A stretch of DNA of 64,000 nt from Trichobilharzia regenti (taxonomy: Eukaryota; Platyhelminthes; Trematoda; Strigeidida; Schistosomatidae): positions 87,553,168-87,617,167 of the forward strand of contig OX235270.1 of NCBI GenBank assembly GCA_944472135.2. Direction: 5' to 3'. Below the pieces are notes generated by a model. The model saw only the letters and a list, made by a program, of their open reading frames with translations. It was not told the DNA's origin and ran no database searches. Every line of letters begins with the position of its first letter. Positions within the stretch are counted from its first letter, which is position 1. Positions 47,236 to 58,416 of the stretch are shown piece after piece. A program made the translations under genes and the position numbers.

Positions 47236-48860
47236 ATATTAGTTCCATTAAAAATAGCGTCATAAAATAAAAATTGTTCATAGGTTATGTAAATTTATTA
47301 TTGAATTAATTTTAATTTATCCGTTAACTGATCAGAATTCCCTGTCTCTTTTGACATTTAGCATTATTGTATGGATGTCTCGATGATGCCATGGGGTTAA
47401 CTTGAGGGTCATTAACGGTGAAATCCATGAGTGTAAAGATGTGCGATTAACTATCAAAACTTTTTAGCGAATATTAGTCTAATTTTCAATGCACTTCACT
47501 ACACTTCTAATCTAAGCAAAATTTCTCTGTTAAGGAAAACCTACACTGTTATGAAAACAAAGTTCTTTGCGTCTAGAAATTCACTTCAATTTACTTATGC
47601 CCTCATTTTTTCCATTTTTAATGTTACGGTGACAAGATATCGAGCCTTATCATCCGTTCAGTTATATAAACATACATGCTTTGTGTGTAATGAATGCTAC
47701 TCGCTGATTAGTTTCTGGTTCTTGTATTTATCATTTATAGAAACATTTCTATTATTATTTGTTTAATTTCGTGATGTGAAAATGCTATTCGTCACCTGAA
47801 TTCAATAGGTTTATTGATACGTAGGTAGTGTATGCAATTGTCTCCTTCACTATGTTCTGAGAGTGTTATTACAAATGATTATTACGGATGCAAATACCGA
47901 CATCAGTACCACTATGACTATTACAGCAGTAATGAAAAAGGAAATATGAATGACAAATGGATTGAGATGGAGACAACAACTGGTGTAATATGTAAACCTT
48001 GTGTTGATAATACTTTATTCTTCTTTGGTATCCTGTACATTTACAAGTCTCAAAAACACAATAAGTATCAACATGTCAGTCAATTTGATTAGTTACAAGT
48101 GGTAAAATGGGAATTTCTCATAGATAGATTTAAGAAATGAATGTGCGTATCTTACTATATATATATATATATATATACCATGGTTACGTAGAAGTTTTCT
48201 CTTATGGAACACTTTTTGATTTTATCAAACATTATGTGTTGTACAGATATGATTGATGTCCACTGACCGATAGATTATCGTATACTACATCAGTAATACA
48301 GTGTACATTTTGACTATGGCTTAGACATTTTTCATTATTATGCAGGAAAAGGAACAGAGTTAGAATTTGATGAAAGGTTCAATAAAGTATATGTGTATCA
48401 TTGAAAAAAAAGTAGAAATGATTTCCTGTGTGTCTGTGTGTGTAACATTGTGAATGACAAGCTTAAGAAATATGATCAATGTTGACACTTACTAACCACA
48501 TTTGTTTCTGTTGTTAAAACACAATTATATGCGCCTATAGCTTACATTTTGGTCGCGACCATAAATTTTACTGGGAAACTAGTTGTCAACTGTTTATTAG
48601 TATATTATGGTCATAAAAACGTATCATTCGGTTATCAATCATGTCACAGTCAGGCAACAATTTTGGGTTATTCATAAAGCCATTTAAGTGCGAACAGCCT
48701 AATACTTCGAGGTGAAATCATATGCATTATCAACAGCGTTATACGTGGTAGCTTTTGAACTAACTGAAATAACTCTTTGCTTGATAAGGGAACACTTTAC
48801 TCACCTACTTAAAAAGTAAATTGTAGTTCCAGAAAATAAACCTCTTTTTCCACCAATGGT
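47236..48860. other. Non-coding stretch with one weak exon candidate
   Basis: A (TA)n run occurs at about 48156-48176. The open frame at 47832-48092 is described separately. No other gene recognised. Confidence 0.5.
47832..48092 (+). CDS. Weak candidate coding segment, unknown
   Basis: An ATG-initiated 86-codon frame has a composition unlike the surrounding AT-rich translations (SESVITNDYYGCKYRHQ, then NMNDKWIEMETTTG), including a Tyr-rich stretch. A gtag lies just upstream at 47821-47826, and a possible donor (actg|gtgtaa) lies at about 47975. No family is recognised. It is on the same strand as the exon candidates at 34277 and 51966. It may be a chance frame. Confidence 0.2.
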   Translation: MQLSPSLCSESVITNDYYGCKYRHQYHYDYYSSNEKGNMNDKWIEMETTTGVICKPCVDNTLFFFGILYIYKSQKHNKYQHVSQFD

Positions 48861-49088
48861 GCGTCGGTGGCATAGCGGTTGGGACGCTCGCCGACCATTC
48901 ATATGGTCTGGGGTTCGATCCCCAGCCGGCGCACTCCTTTACCTCACTGAGCTAGAAATAATGCTGGTAAAGGGGAAAGGTTGAGAATGAGGCTAGCGAC
49001 CCCATCCTGTAAAAATAAACACAGCTACAAAAACTTCAAGTCTCTAGCTTGAAGCCCTATGTTCCACTGGGAACGAGAAGGAAAAAAA
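48861..49088 (+). repeat. SINE B, best-preserved complete copy
   Basis: The tRNA-like head (48861-48934) has box A tggcatagcggtt and box B gggttcgatccccag, with acceptor-stem-like ends gcgtcgg/ccggcgc. The body (about 48935-49040) includes gaggctagcgaccccatcctgtaaa, matching the 5' end of the RTE copy at 58362. The 3' end is cttgaagccctatgttccactgggaac with an A-rich tail, matching the RTE 3' end at 61350-61378. It is therefore a tRNA / LINE-5' / LINE-3' composite, like ruminant Bov-tA with BovB. Confidence 0.9.
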
Positions 49089-49744
49089 TACGTTAAGCGA
49101 TTCAACCTATATTCCAAGTAAATCATATTGTTATTCGTGTTGGCAATGGAATGCAACGCAATACAATACAAGCAGTCACCATGAAAAAGAGACAAACAGG
49201 GGATGTTTTGTATTACTGATCGTTTTGAAGAAAAGTTAATAAAAGAATAGTTTGATCTAAAAGTAATTTTCTCTCCTCAGTCAACACAGAGACAAAGATT
49301 TTCATAATGAAACTCGTTATTATTTTGGTTTTACTTCAGCCTACTCTTTAAGTTCTTGGTTTATTTTCCTAATTTTTATCTCTTATATCTTATTAGTCAT
49401 GCAGTATACCCTTGAAATACTAGAACAATTTAGGCCTTTTTTGAGAGATGAATTTACTCAGACACCTTTTTGACTGGCGATGGCTGAAAATGGTAAACAA
49501 TCGTTTTTGCTATTACCATTGCTAAGGTTTGACCAGCACACTCGAGAAATCAGCTTGGTCTATTTTTAATTTTCTTTTTACAAACTTGTATATCGCAATA
49601 GATAAATTTACTTTATAAAAAAATTCAAATGCGTTTCAGTTTAATGTCGTATTAAAAAAGTCTGGCTTAATCTCGTAAGTTGTTAATACTCAATACCTAA
49701 ACATGGCCAAATGTATTAAGGAAATTGTTCAGTTAATTTTATTA
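49089..49744. other. Non-coding stretch
   Basis: Nothing recognised. Confidence 0.5.
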
Positions 49745-50050
49745 GACACTAGTCAGTAACTGGTGTAATGTGTCTAGTCCCTTGTTTGGTGTAGACTGAG
49801 TTCTATCAGTCAAGTTTTCAGTGTGACCAGCATTCCAGGTGGCTCACCATCACGATTCACTTTAAATTGTTCTACAGGAGGTCAGTCGTTGCTCCGAATA
49901 TCTTAGTGGTTACGTCTCTGGCTGCAGCAATGGGCTACGCGAGTTCGAATCTCAGAAGCGACATGAGTTCCTTTGAGGTTGGAGATACGCCTTGCTGACG
50001 AGTGCCAACCAGCATGAAACCTAGTACCAAGTCTTCCTGTTGATTGCCTC
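49745..50050 (+). repeat. SINE C, complete copy
   Basis: The 5' arm (49748-49885: gtcagtaactggtgtaatgtgtc...) is followed by a tRNA-like centre (about 49887-49962). The centre has box A tatcttagtgg and box B gagttcgaatctcag. The 3' tail (ggagatacgccttgctgacg...gtcttcctgttgattgcc) follows. The order is identical to 24127-24442 on the other strand. Confidence 0.85.
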
Positions 50051-51216
50051 AAACCACCTAAATTACTCAGTTAGTTTGATTTTTCATTAGTACACAGACA
50101 AATATTATTTTTATTAATCTGTGATATGTTTTGTGAATCGTGGGAAAACAACAAAGAAGTTCTCAGTCATTCAAATCTCTTTATAAATAATTCGTAGGAA
50201 ATTCATCAAGTAGACCGATAGGATTCCTGTAATCCTGATAGACAATGCATTAGCACAGTTCAATTTCCTTACAAAATAATTTTGTCAACATATGAAATAA
50301 TAAGAAAAGTAGGTGGCAGTAGCGAAATATTTGAGCAGTGTTTTTTTAATCTTCTCTTCAATTTGTCCAATGGTGCCAAGAGTTGATTTTACGAGACTAG
50401 AACTTTAATACTCAAGCTTATGGTGACTGCTTTATCGTGCAAGGGATATACTGTGCTTAATATTTCGCACTTATTCATCACGTTTGTCTGAAATTCAAGA
50501 CATGATTTGTCAAAAAATTCAGCCAATATTGACCAATAAGCATAGTTTAGGGAAAAGGTTTCGACTCACTTGGGGAAGTTTATCCTCCCAGAAATACATC
50601 TATGCATCCAGTTATCTCCATTGTCCTATTAACGTAAATAATTTATACGGTGTGACTTAATATGATACAGAACACTTTTACAATATACACTAATAATAAA
50701 ATACTTTATGTGAGTTATTTATTTATTACCACTAGTTAAGTAATTAACGGATGCTATGTACTAATCCTACTTCTGCCACTACTGCTACTACTCACAGGGC
50801 CGTTATTTATTGATGAGAAAAATCTAGTGACGCCTGTTTTATAAATTTCAATTCACTAATATATGTATATAAATATGTATGTGTACTGTTCCCATTAATA
50901 CATTTCATTTTGGGCGTTACCATTTATACTAATGCAAAGAATGTATGGCTTATGACCAAGTTGTTGTTTGTTTTTGTTTTGTACTGATACTTTATTTTTG
51001 CAATAAAATACCATCTGTCATTTGCCGATGAATAAAGTTATCAGTCTACAACTTTTCCCAACAGAAACTCTTGTGAGATATAATAACCTCAAGGTTAAAG
51101 TAGCTGAAAAAATCCCCATCAAGTATAGGTCTATCAGTGGTGGACATTGCAAACCGTTGTTATGATTCCAGTATTCTAGTTTTCTGTCTTAAATAAGCCT
51201 TAGATACGTGCTTTCC

Positions 51217-51254
<38 letters not shown>

Positions 51255-51965
51255 CGGTTTGAAGAAAAACTATGTTACTCTTTGAACTCGGAATCATATC
51301 CGTCTGTTATAAACAATTGGTTCAAACTTCCAAGTGGTTTATTTTAGAACTAATCCTTTGAGAGATTAAAGTGTTTACGCTAATTGTTTCTAAGATTTCA
51401 ATTGCTGTCAGGGTACTTATATTTATTTACAGGTTGGTATTTATTGGTTAGAAGTGAAAAATACCTTATCATAAGTCGAAGAAGTCATACTTTAGAGCAC
51501 ATTTTCCTCAAGGCTGTATACCAACAAGTAGTTAAAATATTTAGCGAATTTGTTTAGGGAGATTTAACTACACGTAACCAAAGACAGAATTTTATATAAA
51601 GTAATAAGCTGTATCAAGTGTATGTGCAATTTTAAAAAGTGAAATTTCGCGGGAAACACAATTTAAAGGTATTTCATTTTTATGCTTTTATTTAACGTTA
51701 TTGTTGTGATTAAAAATCAAAAGCCATCGTCCAGTTTGGAATGCGAACAGGAACATGTGAAGTCTAAGTATATTCTCTTATTCACAAAAGACTACGCACA
51801 CGATGAAACAATTTACTCTGCTGCAAATTTGTATGACTTGTAGGGTTGTTTAATCTGTCGCCATAAGGTCATATATCGTTGCCACATTTATTTTTTTATT
51901 TTATCACAAATGAATAGGAAATAAGGTGAAATCACAATTACTGTTTTTATAATCTACTTGGTCAG
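50051..51965. other. Non-coding AT-rich stretch
   Basis: An (AT)n run occurs at 51217-51251. No gene recognised. Confidence 0.5.
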
Positions 51966-52241
51966 CAGTTGTCTAGTGACAACAGATTTGAAAATTTTGA
52001 ACTATCTACTCTGAGCAGTGGGTTTGGAGACGATACATGCCGTTTTCTTGTCGTAAACCAGGAGCTGTCAACAGATAACCTTTCACATAATTGTTTGAAC
52101 AAAAGTCAAACTATGTTATATAATCCATCCTTAGTTAAGTTACTGATTAATTTTGCGATATTATTGTATTTTGTATTAGTTTACAGTTCATTGTTACATA
52201 AATCATCTCCCAAAAGGAATTCAATAAATAGAAATAAGTAA
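51966..52241 (+). CDS. Candidate terminal exon encoding a C-terminal membrane anchor
   Basis: The protein is not recognised. A splice acceptor-like ttggtcagcag ends at about 51968. The open frame then runs ~90 codons to TAA at 52239-52241 without an in-frame ATG start near the beginning, as expected for a last exon. The peptide is polar at first (DNRFENFELSTLSSGFGDD). It then has one strongly hydrophobic segment (LLINFAILLYFVLVYSSLL) followed by a basic tail (HKSSPKRNSINRNK). That is the layout of a tail-anchored or single-pass membrane protein with a short basic end. AATAAA at 52487 could serve as its polyadenylation signal. Upstream exons would lie on the plus strand, possibly the one at 34277-34445. 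Confidence 0.4.
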   Translation, partial: QLSSDNRFENFELSTLSSGFGDDTCRFLVVNQELSTDNLSHNCLNKSQTMLYNPSLVKLLINFAILLYFVLVYSSLLHKSSPKRNSINRNK

Positions 52242-52486
52242 AAAGTCGTTTTTATTGTTGCAGCAAAAAACAAGTTGTTATATACTTGAATTATTACCAA
52301 ACATTTAGTTGACAGCTGGTTTGACCAAGTTTAGATTGTTGAATGCACGTGATATATATATGCATAACATTATGCTCTATTCAAATATACAAAGAAAGGT
52401 ATGTTTACAATTTATGAGTCTGTTTCGTGTAGGATATAAAATGTCGTATTTTGCAAAAAGTTTATTGAAACGCTATCATGCCAATC

Positions 52487-52492
52487 AATAAA
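52487..52492 (+). promoter_or_regulatory. Polyadenylation signal AATAAA for the candidate exon
   Basis: AATAAA lies 245 bases after the stop at 52241, with an A-rich run about 20 bases later. AATAAA is common in AT-rich DNA, so the assignment depends on the exon being real. Confidence 0.3.
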
Positions 52493-52784
52493 TGATAGTT
52501 TAACCGAATGCAAAAAAAAAGAATACTTCTAATATTCACATTTTTACCAACATACTTCAATTACTGTGCCTGTTAAGAATTTCAAGAATTTAATCGTTAA
52601 AATATTGTACACTAAGTTAGACAAAATAAATGAGTAAAGACTAAGAAATCTATTGAAGAAGTGCTTAAGAAACAAGTTCCGTTTGTTCTGCAAATTTTTT
52701 CTTTGATTTGATTTCATTCGGCTGAAGTAACTTTCTTATGAACTTCAACTAATTTACTAGTTCACAAGGTGATCATTAGCCTGT

Positions 52785-54510
52785 TCAAGGAGGGAAGCTA
52801 CGGAGTGCGACTAGCTACTCCACCTCGAAAAATCAATTCAACTACTACAGAAACTTCAAAGCAAAACAAAAATATAAAATTAAACCTTTTCTTCACTCCA
52901 ATCGAAGAGATGAAATAACGCGGGCTAGTGAAAGACTTCCGGAAGCCAGGAAGCCGATGTGTCTTTTTTCCGTGAATGCGAAATTGCTCACTGGGACGTG
53001 GAATGTTCACATGATGTACAAAGCTGAGAAGACTACCAGCGTTGAAAAAGAAACAAGTAGAGATATGGCATAAAAGTGTTGGAAATTTAAGAGACCATGT
53101 CGAATGGATGTGAACTCTCCGAATAATCGATCGGAGAGTCAGTAATATACTCCTGTCTGGCCACCCAGACGACAACCACGAGCACACTGAGGCGGTGAGT
53201 GGCTATCATGATGTCATCAGTGGCAGCGAAAGCTCTTATGAAGTGGGAACCAATCTCCTCCCTCAGGACTGTGATAGTAAGATCCAACCCAAAATGAAGG
53301 AAGGAAAGGAGATTATAATCATCCAATTCTACACACAATGTTACGAATAACCTGTGAAGAGAAAATAAGAATGTTTTCTGCAGACAACTACAGATAGTAG
53401 TGGACAACATCCGAAATGGTGACATCAAAATCCTTATGGGCGATATGAATGGAAGCCAAACTGGGAGCAGATAATTGTAGCCTCAGTGTGCTAAGCACGT
53501 TTCGAAAAGGTGAGGAGGCACTATGTAGCATCACTGAGGAAACCTGTGTGGAAGAAGACTGGAATTCTCTGAATGTGATGTTGAAGCAAATGTGTATAGT
53601 CATTCTAAAAAAGCAAGAAGAAACAAGACATGTAATGGCTGTCAACGGACACCTACCTGGGAGCTAATCGAGGAGAGGAGGATGATGAACTAGAAGATGA
53701 CTAAATGCAAAGAAGAGCAACAGAAGGAGAAGCTGAGTTCACAGCACTGCACTTTTCACCAATCAGAGAAAGATGTGAGTGGGTGCTAGGTGGGACAAAG
53801 GACAATTCTACGATACACTCGTTGTGAGAGCTGTCTACTAGCCAAAATTGGTGTACAACAATTTACCTCAATGTTTACGACCCAAATCTTGGTCATGAGA
53901 TAAAAAACGAACAAAGACTAACTCATTAACCAATAACAGCAGACTAAGCGTGGGCGGATACTATCAGCAGATATATCAACAGGCTGTCTAAGGAATGGCA
54001 ACAAAGAGATGACACAATAACCTTCAGCGGGAAAACAACCAATCAGAAGACGTTGCTTCTCTGTAAACAATAACCTATAATAGTGTAAATTAAAACCTAA
54101 AAATATCTGTTGATTTTATCAATAGACGATCAGTTGCTTGGCCCTTGTCTTCTGTCGTTAGACACTGACTAGCAACTGAAGCGGAACAGGCGAGCCTCAG
54201 GTAGAAGAGACCTCAGGACATCACATCTCATAATTATGTCTCTATTTAGGAAAAGGCCAACCCAGATAATGAAACCAATAACAGATGTTAAAGGAAAGCT
54301 GATCACCAAGGAGGAGAAACAAATCCAACAATGGGCTGATCACTTCAAAGGACCCCTAAACTAACCACCTTCAGCAGGCACAGTAGTGCCAGTGGATATC
54401 AATCCTCCAGCAGAAAAAGAAGTGTTGAATGCAATCCAGCTACTGAAGGCCAGCTGAGATGGCAGCAGGACCAGACGGAATTCCTTCCAAAGCACTGGAG
54501 TTATAATAGT
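52785..54510 (+). mobile_element. Decayed RTE LINE (copy R5), 5' part, interrupted by an LTR
   Basis: It starts with the RTE 5' end (ctactacagaaacttcaaag, 52843). The endonuclease start follows near 53005 (GTWNVHMMYKAEK, compare GTWNVRTMYETGK), then endonuclease fragments to 53480. The linker is at 53600-53810 and 54170-54400, ending in the RT start (54460-54510, AGPDGIPSKALE-like in a shifted frame). The linker is split by a 342-bp LTR-like insertion (53820-54161). The catalytic RT core is missing, and a PLE fragment follows directly. The stretch 53150-53490 is nearly identical to the reverse complement of 11428-11765. Confidence 0.85.
53820..54161 (-). mobile_element. LTR-like element nested in RTE copy R5
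   Basis: The unit is flanked by perfect 5-bp direct repeats ACACT (53815-53819 and 54162-54166). RTE copy R1 carries the uninterrupted site, so the insertion and its duplication are directly visible. On the minus strand it reads acgacagaagacaaggg at the start and ggctagtagacagctctcac at the end. It matches 36046-36358 along most of its length, including the ctgattggttgttt block. No coding sequence is present. Confidence 0.75.
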
Positions 54511-54514
54511 CTTT

Positions 54515-54760
54515 GAGCCAGTCAACTCACTGAGGGAGAAACTCTGTTGGTTTAAGCACCATGTTTAACCAACTAGACGAAATAATATAACTTACCAAAT
54601 GCCTTATAATGACTGTGAGATGAATCACATAAGTCACGTCCATAGATGAGCTCAGTTTGGTCATCAAAATATCCCAATTTAGCCAGATTTAGAATGGCTG
54701 ATCACTCCAATTTTACAATTCTGAATAGTGGTGAAAGAGGTAAACAAATATAGGAAATAT
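54515..54760 (+). pseudogene. PLE GIY-YIG fragment
   Basis: The block from cagtcaactcactgaggg to aataatataacttaccaaatgcc matches 11945-12030 of the PLE copy at 11780-12545, including the NITYQMPYNDC equivalent of NIIYQIPCNDC. The first cysteine is lost. The sequence decays rapidly after 54700. Confidence 0.65.
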
Positions 54761-55066
54761 CGTACTTTTCGACTTGCAGTGAGCATGATACCTAGATCCA
54801 ATGCAACTTGCAGATTGCCTCTAACCATGTTACATCAAATTCAAATATCTAGATATCAACAGCAGTTTTTGTTAACGTATTTGTTTTGCGCATTTTATGA
54901 CTGAAATGCAGTTGTACGGGGCATCTCAATTACCTAGATGTTAATGAAATCATATAATTCGATCTGTTCTTTTAAAAACTCAACTTAAAATATTACTTGA
55001 AATTTTCATTCTGATTTCTCCATTTATAAAAGAAAACATGTCCGAATTGACAAACAAAAACCAAGT
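54761..55066. other. Non-coding stretch
   Basis: Nothing recognised beyond possible PLE remnants. Confidence 0.45.
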
Positions 55067-55422
55067 TTTTACAAGCTGATCACGGATTGATATCAGTTAG
55101 AGAACCACTGAAAACCAAGGAGTACTGGAAGGCTGTTTCATCCCAAATCGGGAATCATTGGCAGTACGCATCCATCTCCAGGTCTCACCCTGGGGAACTT
55201 CCGGTCAAAAGGCAAGGTCAGCCACTGAGACCCGACTCCTCAATGGCCAGCCCATAAATTCTAACTTCTACCAATTCATGATTTAGCGCGAATAACAACC
55301 AATGTCATCGATGGGACACCCATCCTCACACTTGACTGGTTGGACCTCACGGGTCACTACTTCTCAATCCGTGATCAACTCGTAAAAACAAAACTGATCC
55401 TTACAAACCAACTATTAATTTA
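55067..55422 (-). repeat. Family D, longest copy with short terminal inverted repeats
   Basis: Both ends carry a ~25-30-bp inverted repeat (gctgatcacggattgata at 55076; tcaatccgtgatcaactcgt at 55362). On the minus strand the interior contains the same segment as 42930-42965 and a tRNA-like part (gtctcagtggctgacc; box B region ggtgagacctgga is degraded). The 3' end is the ~90-bp arm sequence also seen at 27412 and 42825. It combines TIR-like ends with a former Pol III promoter. Confidence 0.65.
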
Positions 55423-55427
55423 ACAGG

Positions 55428-55640
55428 ATTTCACCTTTAGCTGACATTGGTTAGAGAACCATTGGAAAACATGGAGGTAATGGACAATTGTTTCTTTCTA
55501 GTTTAAGTCTCGTAATCAGTACGCACCCACTGCGGTTTAAAACAGCTCTTCAGTACTCCCAGGTTTTCCAATGGTTTTCTAACCAATGTCAGATCATGAT
55601 GAAATCCTGTAACCAATCAAATCACTGTAAACCAACACTT
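55428..55640. repeat. Family D foldback without tRNA centre
   Basis: Two inverted arms (55430-55500 and 55535-55615) share ctgacattggttagagaacc / ggttttctaaccaatgtcag. They are separated by a short remnant. This is a deleted relative of 42815-43145, placed directly beside the previous copy. Confidence 0.7.
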
Positions 55641-57629
55641 GAATAGTAATTTAACAGCTTATATTGGGAATGTAATTCATTCAAATGGTTTATTTATTAA
55701 CTTTTTATAAGGCCTACAAAGTAATTCCTAAAGTCGTATAGTTAATCGTACAAGAAGAATGATATAAGTTGCTACCCTGTGAATTGTGGAGAAAGTGAGA
55801 ATTCATTTTGGAGTTTGAAAATCTTGACTAATAAATGCACCATCTAGGCAACTATATTAGCTGTAGTATGAGTTTCTGAGTACTGCTCAGTCTTTCGAAA
55901 GCAAGCCGACTTCACCCGTAGTGAGATTAGTTTTTAATATATAATAGTTAGCTGTTTGTGCTAATGAAGACGTAAGAGCTACATAGTCTTTTGTAAAAGC
56001 ACACTTCGATGTTAAGGTTGAACTGTGAATTATGATGATTGTCTACTCAACACAAAAGAATATTTTATAAATGATCGTCAAATCACGTGATCTTATGAAA
56101 TTGATTTATGGATAAAATAACATAGAGTGGAAGAAAACGGATCTATCTTATTTTATCGGTATCTTGTCAGCTGCTCGCTTTCTAAATAGTGGAAGTGTAG
56201 TCTTACTGCAGCTTTCACATACTGTAATTCATTGAAGAAACAAATTCTAGAAAATAAATAAGAATGGTTACCGTACATTCATCAAACGAAGTATTAAAAT
56301 CGTAAGGCATAATGAATTACTGCAATTATGTATGTTAATAAAAAACACAAAGGCAGCACCAAAATATAGTAAAGCATAAAATACATTATGCAATAATAGT
56401 AAGCAACTAATATTCTCTTCACAAACTCGTGATTCAGCCTTCACTCAATGGATGGTGAAAGATTCAGTAACACGAAATAGTTGTAAATTAATTTGATTTT
56501 TAATTACCCTAAGAGATTCTTATACAATAATCTGATGTCTTGTATTAGTATGGTGCAGAGATATCATTCTGTTACATGAAGTTAAACCAGTTCAAAATTC
56601 GTAGTAGAGGGTTATCTCTTCGTCCTCCGTATCTACTTCCCACTCTTAAACATGTGGTTTTATAAACATAGGTAGCGTTAATGAAAGTTAGAATTTAGCC
56701 AACTTGGGGTTGTTATTTTATAATGGAGAAATTGTTTGCAATCTGGACGCCTACTTAAATATGCTTCTTATATTCGTAATTTTTCTTCAACTTGATCACG
56801 TCCACACCATAATTTGAGGAAAACTGGTTACTTTTCTGCATAATTGTAGTCCTCCTTCCTTCTATCACAATTGAGGTATTTTTCTACCAATCTTTTCGGT
56901 TGTCAACTGCTTCTCAGACATTTATGGATGACACTGACTTAGTTTTCTAATGTTTCTTTGAAGCAAGGCTTTTATGCTTTTTGGAACAGTTTCCTTACTA
57001 AACCTCTGTTTCTGCTTACAGGACAAAATTTGTTGAAATTTGTGTACTGGCCAATTCTAGTTGATTTGTGGTGAATGCTCTTTTATGTTGCTTCGTCTTT
57101 ATCTCGTTCCATGCACAAGTCGAAAGAGTGTGGTTGATTTTTGACTTCGTCAACTCTCTTGATTTATCAGGTATATATATTATATATATATATATTATAT
57201 ATATGTATTTATTAACTTTTAGATGGAACCACTAATCCATATCGGTTAAACAATCACGTTTGGTTAAAACAGTTTAAAAGTGGTCAAACAGGACCCCATA
57301 AATGTTTTAGACAAAAGCCATCAGTTTTCGAGCTGAACATATTTTCAGTTGCGCAAAAATCAAAAAGGGAAATATTTGATAACTTCCAGCTTCCCTATAA
57401 AATTAATAATATTCTGGAAAACATAAAATCTTGATTATACGAATATCTTAAACTAGATTGTTATGGGTAGCTTTCCACTACACAAGTTTAGAAGTGTTAC
57501 CTAGATCGGATGAAAACGAAATTTCGACGTTTTGTCCATTTTAAACAAAATTCCAGTTGTAACAGCCATGTAACTCATTGATGTTTGGAAATAAACATTG
57601 AAATTGGTTCAACTTAAATGTTCACAGAT
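55641..57629. other. Non-coding AT-rich stretch
   Basis: A hairpin-forming AT microsatellite lies at 57174-57204. No gene recognised. Confidence 0.5.
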
Positions 57630-57890
57630 TATTATTATTATTGTTTCCATTAATTCCTAGAAGAACACACGGCTTCAGCCTCACTCACATCTCCATTGCG
57701 TTAGGTTCTCTGCAAACGTTTCCACCTGGATGCACGTTTGCGCACATGCCTTCATTTCCTCTTCACATGATCTCCTCCGTGTCACCCTCGTATTGACGAC
57801 GAAGTCGCTGCTTCCCATTCGCGTTCCACTCGAGCAATGACCTGTCGTGTAATGTCATTTGATGGTTTCCTCAAATGTTCAGAAATGCAT
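57630..57890 (-). mobile_element. RTE 3'-terminal fragment (copy R6)
   Basis: It begins with (att)n at 57630-57641, the complement of the RTE (aat)n tail. It continues through the RTE 3' end in reverse (ttcctagaagaacacacggc) and the C-terminal coding region (catgatctcctccgtgtcacc corresponds to tggaggaggtcatgcgagg). It is strongly 5' truncated. Confidence 0.8.
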
Positions 57891-58361
57891 AGAATAAAAT
57901 GAACTTAAGTGAGAAGTAGACTGCAGTTGATAACGAGAAAAAGATAGAAAACCTTTCTACGGCACCGATTTTAAAACAGTTGAAACAGACTGACTATGGA
58001 ATATTTTTTTTCATTTAGAGAAGACAAAAAGGTTTGCATTTGCGGAGTAAACAAATGATACTTATACACCTGATGGACTTTGGTGAAATTATGAATATGT
58101 ATATATTGTTGGATTTATATGTTCAAGTTGCTCCAAGTCAGTGAGTTTATGGTTGAGATATCATTTTAGTTAACTGTGCTGAACTATATTGCATGTTGTT
58201 TTATTGTATAGTTGTTGTCGCTTTTTGCCCTTTTTTCTGTGAACTGTTTCCTTTGTTGATGTTGTTCTCATTGTTTGTCCGTTATTTTCTGATTTTGAGG
58301 GGAGCAACCCAAAAAGTTGCTTCTCTCTAAACTTTACTTAATGTAATCATTCCTTTCTCAG
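57891..58361. other. Non-coding stretch between RTE copies
   Basis: Nothing recognised; T-rich near 58200-58300. Confidence 0.5.
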
Positions 58362-58416
58362 GCGTGAGGCTAGCAACCCCACCCTGTAAACAAAATTGCT
58401 ACAGAAACTTCAGTAA

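Noticed and set aside
51217..51251. CRISPR-like or origin-like AT repeat.
   Set aside because: A plain (AT)n microsatellite in a eukaryotic genome; no spaced repeats and no associated genes.
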